A DNA stretch of 7,729 nt, from positions 1 to 7,729 of the forward strand of contig JACQFU010000098.1 in assembly GCA_016199905.1 (NCBI GenBank). Reading direction: 5' to 3'. Of the stretch, positions 4,603 through 7,729 are shown piece by piece (the stretch's first letter is position 1; every line of letters begins with the position of its first letter). The notes beneath the pieces are model-generated. The model did not search any database. It saw only the letters and a program-made list of their open reading frames with translations, and had not been told where the DNA came from. The DNA comes from Candidatus Wallbacteria bacterium. GTDB lineage: Bacteria > Muiribacteriota > UBA6191 > JACPRK01. A program made the translations under genes and the position numbers.

Positions 4603-5931
4603 ATGTCCGAGCTTCCGAAAGTCGCCATCGTCGGCCGTCCCAACGTGGGAAAGTCGAGCCTCTTCAACAGGCTCGTCGGCAAGCGCATCGCGCTGGTGCA
4701 CAACGAGCCGGGCGTCACCCGGGACCGTCTCTATGGACCGTGCGATTGGAACGGCATCCAGTTCGAGGTCATCGATACCGGCGGTCTGGAGCCCGGCGAC
4801 CGCGCGTCCATCCGCAGCCACATCCACGCGCAGGTCGACAAGGCCGTCGCCCACGCGCAAGCGATCGTCTTCGTCGTAGACGGTCAGGAAGGTCTCAGCG
4901 GGCTCGATCAGGAGGCGGCCACACTCATCCGCCGCAAAGGGCGCCGCGTGATCCTCGTGGTGAACAAGATCGACGAGGCTTCGAAATCGACCCACGCCTA
5001 CGAGTTCGCCAAGCTGGGTATGGGCGATCCCATCTGGGTTTCATGCGTGCACGGTCTCAACATCGACTCGCTGCTCGACGCCGTGGTGCGCGAGCTGAAG
5101 GCGCATCACAAGGTCATCGAAGTCGACGACGAGCCCGTCCGCGTCGCCATCGTCGGACGCCCCAACGTCGGGAAGTCGTCCCTCATCAACCGGCTCATCG
5201 ATGAGGAGCGCGTGCTGGTGGACGACAAGCCGGGCACGACCCGCGACCCTGTCCCGGTGTCCTTCAAGCGCGGAAAATCGAACCTCACCCTGATCGACAC
5301 CGCGGGCATTCGACGCAGCTCCAAGGTCGATTCGCCCATCGAGCAGATCTCCAGCATGATGGCCCGCCGCGCCCTGGAAAGCTCCGACATCGCCGTGCTC
5401 GTCCTGGACGGAACCGCGGGCGTTCAAAGCCAGGATCAGCGTGTTGCCAGCCTCATCCAGGAGCAGGAAAAGCCAGTCGTCATAGCGGTCAACAAGTGGG
5501 ACGTTCTGCGCTCGGAAGAGGGCGCCCGCGCCGACTGGGAAGACATGTTGGCGGGACGGCTCGGCTTCTTTTCGTTCGCCCCTCGCGTTCAAATCTCGGC
5601 CCTGGAGGGACTAGGTATCGACGAGCTTATCGTCGCCATCGAGCGCGTGGCCCACTTGCGAAAGTCGCATATGACGACCGGCAAGTTGAACTCTCTGATT
5701 CGCGAGGCCCAGCTGGTGCATCCTCCTCCGACCCGCAAGGGCAAGCAACTTCAGATCCGCTACGTTTCCCAGCTCAAGAACAGAGTTGCGACCTTCGTCT
5801 TCAAGGTCAACGACCGGAAACTGGTTCACTTCTCCTACGAGCGCCACCTGGAACGTGTCCTTCGCGAGGCCTCCGATTTCACGGGCGTCCCCCTCAAGTT
5901 CGTCTTCAGGGAAGGCCCTGGGAAAAAGTAG
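4603..5931 (+). CDS. der: Ribosome-assembly GTPase Der (EngA)
   Basis: This is a 442-aa protein, within the usual Der range. It has two tandem GTPase domains and a C-terminal KH-like domain. Domain 1 has the P-loop GRPNVGKS at 11-18, DTGG at 58-61 and NKID at 121-124. Domain 2 has GRPNVGKS at 185-192, DTAG at 232-235 and NKWD at 297-300. The region from about 350 to the end (SHMTTGKLNSLIREAQLVHP ... QIRYVSQLKN ... VPLKFVFREGPGKK) is the KH-like domain. Der binds GTP and helps mature the 50S ribosomal subunit, and it is essential in most bacteria. All key motifs are intact. The spacer between the GTPase domains is short but acidic (EVDDEP). The ATG at 4603 fits the family start and lies 7 nt after an extended -10 box, with no Shine-Dalgarno site. 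Confidence 0.97.
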   Translation: MSELPKVAIVGRPNVGKSSLFNRLVGKRIALVHNEPGVTRDRLYGPCDWNGIQFEVIDTGGLEPGDRASIRSHIHAQVDKAVAHAQAIVFVVDGQEGLSGLDQEAATLIRRKGRRVILVVNKIDEASKSTHAYEFAKLGMGDPIWVSCVHGLNIDSLLDAVVRELKAHHKVIEVDDEPVRVAIVGRPNVGKSSLINRLIDEERVLVDDKPGTTRDPVPVSFKRGKSNLTLIDTAGIRRSSKVDSPIEQISSMMARRALESSDIAVLVLDGTAGVQSQDQRVASLIQEQEKPVVIAVNKWDVLRSEEGARADWEDMLAGRLGFFSFAPRVQISALEGLGIDELIVAIERVAHLRKSHMTTGKLNSLIREAQLVHPPPTRKGKQLQIRYVSQLKNRVATFVFKVNDRKLVHFSYERHLERVLREASDFTGVPLKFVFREGPGKK

Positions 5932-5951
5932 CGGGCGGCGACCGGACAGAC

Positions 5952-5986
5952 GCCGGAAGCCGGGAGCCGGAAGCCAGAATCCGATA
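5952..5986 (+). repeat. Heptanucleotide tandem repeat between der and plsY
   Basis: Four 7-bp units run head to tail: gccggaa (5952-5958), gccggga (5959-5965), gccggaa (5966-5972) and gccagaa (5973-5979). A degenerate fifth, tccgata, follows (5980-5986). The array fills half of the 69-bp gap between der and plsY and ends 14 bp before the plsY ATG. The region shows no clear promoter, terminator or Shine-Dalgarno site. Confidence 0.7.
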
Positions 5987-6000
5987 GCCCACTCCCCCAG

Positions 6001-6720
6001 ATGATTCTCCTGCTTGCCGCGCTCGCCGCCTACCTTCTTGGCTCCATCCCGTTCAGCTTCTTGATCGGGAAGCTCGGCTATGGGATCGACATCCGAGAGC
6101 ACGGCTCCGGCAATGTCGGTGCGACGAACCTGGGCAGGGCCTGCGGAGTCCGGGCGGGTGTGCTGGGCCTTCTGTTCGACGCCGCCAAGGGAGCGGCGGC
6201 GGTTCTGGCCGCGGGCTCGATCTCGGGCGCGTTGGCCCGGGGCGACCGGCTCGTGCTCCTGGGTCTCGGATGCTGCGCGATGATCGGCCACATGGCTCCC
6301 ATCTTCCTCGCCGGCAACGGGGGCGGCAAAGGCGTCGCCACGGGGGCGGGTGTCTTCCTCGCCATCGATCCCCGGGCGCTCGGTCTGGCGCTCTGCGTCT
6401 TCGTCGTCACGGTCCTGGTCTCCCGATACGTTTCGCTCGGAAGCTGCGTGGCCGCCGTGGCGCTGCCTATCCTGCTGTTGGCGCGCGATCGGCAGCCCGC
6501 GGACCCGGTCTTCCTGCTTTCGATCCTCGTGGCTCTTGCTATCGTCTACAAACATCGAGCGAACCTGGCGCGCATCCGGGCCGGCACGGAGAGCAAGCTG
6601 CCCCTCGGCAAGCGCCGCGGGCCGCCGGCCACGGACGTGGACGTGGGGTCAGGTTCCGGACCGGCCGGCGGAGCGGGGCCGGGGACCTCGCCAGGGCAAG
6701 GACCCCGGCAAGGCACGTGA
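6001..6720 (+). CDS. plsY: Acyl-phosphate:glycerol-3-phosphate acyltransferase PlsY
   Basis: PlsY is an inner-membrane enzyme that transfers an acyl group from acyl-phosphate to glycerol-3-phosphate, giving lysophosphatidic acid, the first step of phospholipid synthesis in most bacteria. The sequence shows the three family motifs: SGNVGATN (36-43), the glycine-rich GNGGGKGVATGAG (105-117), and HRANLARIRAGTESKL (185-200). Several hydrophobic helices lie between them, starting LLLAALAAYLLGSIPFSFLI. At 239 aa it is longer than the usual 190-215. The extra is a Gly/Pro/Ser-rich tail from about 205 (VDVGSGSGPAGGAGPGTSPG), which looks disordered. The ATG at 6001 matches the family N-terminus but has no Shine-Dalgarno site (cactcccccag before it). 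The stop overlaps the GTG start of gpsA, the gene that makes its substrate. Confidence 0.95.
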   Translation: MILLLAALAAYLLGSIPFSFLIGKLGYGIDIREHGSGNVGATNLGRACGVRAGVLGLLFDAAKGAAAVLAAGSISGALARGDRLVLLGLGCCAMIGHMAPIFLAGNGGGKGVATGAGVFLAIDPRALGLALCVFVVTVLVSRYVSLGSCVAAVALPILLLARDRQPADPVFLLSILVALAIVYKHRANLARIRAGTESKLPLGKRRGPPATDVDVGSGSGPAGGAGPGTSPGQGPRQGT

Positions 6721-7729
6721 GCCAAACCGGGCGCGTCGCCATCCTCGGCGCCGGCAGCTGGGGCACGGTCTTGGCGCTGGTCGCTTCGTCGCGAGCCTCG
6801 GAGGTCCGCGTCTGGTGCAGGAACCTGGAGCAGGCCCGCCAGGCCGAGACGCAGCGCGTCAACGCCCGGTACTTGCAGGATGTTCCCCTGCCTGACAATG
6901 TCCACTTCACCGAGCGGCTCCCGGACGCGCTCCAACGAGCCGGGCTGGTTCTCTTCGCCGTTCCGACGGAGGCCGTGCGCGAGGTGGCGCGCGAGGCTTG
7001 CCCTGCCGTTGCTCCGGGCGCGTTGGTTGTGAGCGCGAGCAAGGGGATCGAGATCTCGAGCCACCGGCGCGTGTCGGAGATCTTGCGGGAGGAGCTGCCT
7101 CCGGCTTCGGCGGGCCGGATAGCCGTGCTGAGCGGTCCGAACCTGGCGCGCGAGATGGCCGCTGGAAAGCCGACGGGCGCCGTCGTGGCCTCCGAGAGCG
7201 GCGATGCCGCCCGGGAGGCGCAGCGGGCGCTCTCCACGCCACTGTACCGCCTCTACTCCAGCACGGATGTCATCGGCGTGGAGATCGGCGGCGCGCTGAA
7301 GAACATCATCGCCATCGGCGCCGGCATCGTCCACGGGCTCGCCTTCGGCGCCAACTCGATGGGCGCACTGCTCACGCGAGGATTGGCCGAGATCGCGCGG
7401 TACGGCGTGCATCGCGGAGCGCGACCTCTGACGTTCAACGGTCTCAGCGGAATGGGAGACCTCGTGACGACCTGCTCGAGCCCGCTCAGCCGCAACCAGA
7501 GGGTCGGCCAAGCCATTGCCCGCGGGGAACCGCTCGACGTTGCGCTCCGAAGTCTCGGGATGGTCGCGGAGGGAGTGCCGACGACGCGGGCCGTGCACGC
7601 CCACGCCTTGCAGCTGGGTGTCGAAATGCCGATAACGAGGGAGATCCACTCTGTCCTCTTCGAGGGCAAGGACGCCCGAGCAGCAGTGGTGGACCTGATG
7701 ACCCGCGACCTCAAGAGCGAAGAGGAGTT
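6717..7729 (+). CDS. gpsA: NAD(P)-dependent glycerol-3-phosphate dehydrogenase GpsA (3' end cut by window)
   Basis: GpsA reduces dihydroxyacetone phosphate to sn-glycerol-3-phosphate, the backbone for phospholipids and the substrate of PlsY encoded just upstream. The sequence begins (GTG) SQTGRVAILGAGSWGT, with the nucleotide-binding GAGSWG at residues 11-16. It continues with VLFAVPTEAVREV, VVSASKGIE, LSGPNLAREMAAGKPTGAVV, EIGGALKNIIAIGAGI (Lys195, the conserved catalytic position), NGLSGMGDLVTTCSSPLSRN and MVAEGVPTTRAV. All expected motifs are intact. The window holds 337 codons, which is nearly the full family length, and the frame is still open at the last base. The GTG start at 6717 overlaps the plsY TGA (gtga), so the two are translationally coupled. 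The weak caagg at 6709-6713 is the only Shine-Dalgarno candidate. The next ATG in frame is far inside the protein. Confidence 0.96.
   Translation, partial: MSQTGRVAILGAGSWGTVLALVASSRASEVRVWCRNLEQARQAETQRVNARYLQDVPLPDNVHFTERLPDALQRAGLVLFAVPTEAVREVAREACPAVAPGALVVSASKGIEISSHRRVSEILREELPPASAGRIAVLSGPNLAREMAAGKPTGAVVASESGDAAREAQRALSTPLYRLYSSTDVIGVEIGGALKNIIAIGAGIVHGLAFGANSMGALLTRGLAEIARYGVHRGARPLTFNGLSGMGDLVTTCSSPLSRNQRVGQAIARGEPLDVALRSLGMVAEGVPTTRAVHAHALQLGVEMPITREIHSVLFEGKDARAAVVDLMTRDLKSEEE

Noticed and set aside
4084..4995. Leftward open frame opposite the peroxiredoxin and der
   Set aside because: It is low-complexity Arg/Ala/Pro sequence that spans two recognised genes on the other strand, so it is a shadow.
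6644..6656. tggggtcaggttc inside the plsY tail, resembling a GGGGTCAGG-type motif seen around some repeat-associated transposases
   Set aside because: It is a single short match with no hairpin, second copy or transposase nearby, so chance is sufficient.

Overview
This window is GC-rich bacterial chromosome. It is best read as an environmental, Gram-negative-like lineage, possibly in or near the old Deltaproteobacteria/Myxococcota. The grounds are the codon use, a CdnL/CarD-type regulator of 165 aa, and the housekeeping order DUF512 radical SAM - der - plsY - gpsA. The phylum cannot be fixed from this sequence.

Left part (1-1640) is disordered. A DUF362 protein gene is present in two pieces on opposite strands. 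Its C-terminal half runs rightward from the window edge to about 272. Its N-terminal half runs leftward from an ATG at 832 to about 424. A headless thioredoxin/TlpA-like fragment (about 273-443) is wedged between them. The inverted joint falls on about 20 bp that read as sense for both parents, one per strand. This is either a real inversion with microhomology or an amplification/assembly chimera. Right of it is an unrecognised leftward open frame (833-1327) with no clear start and no stop of its own. Next comes a gene-free stretch holding a cluster of REP-like palindromic repeats (1443-1611).

Middle part (1641-2652) is a leftward pair: a small membrane-anchored hypothetical protein (2284-2622) and carD/cdnL (1641-2138). 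carD has a good sigma70-type promoter and a strong Shine-Dalgarno site. The promoter of the small protein overlaps, on the opposite strand, the promoter of the rightward gene cluster, and the two share a GTATAC palindrome.

Right part (2653-7729) is a compact rightward cluster: a PDZ/radical SAM/DUF512 protein, a peroxiredoxin-like protein whose usual WCxxC is WCxxS, der (ribosome-assembly GTPase), plsY (acyl-phosphate glycerol-3-phosphate acyltransferase) and gpsA (glycerol-3-phosphate dehydrogenase, GTG start, cut by the window end). GpsA makes glycerol-3-phosphate and PlsY acylates it, so the last two catalyse consecutive steps at the start of phospholipid synthesis. Several genes (DUF362, DUF512, der) have a -10 box only 7-9 nt before the ATG and no Shine-Dalgarno site, which suggests leaderless or nearly leaderless mRNAs.

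No tRNA, rRNA, CRISPR array or intact mobile element was seen.
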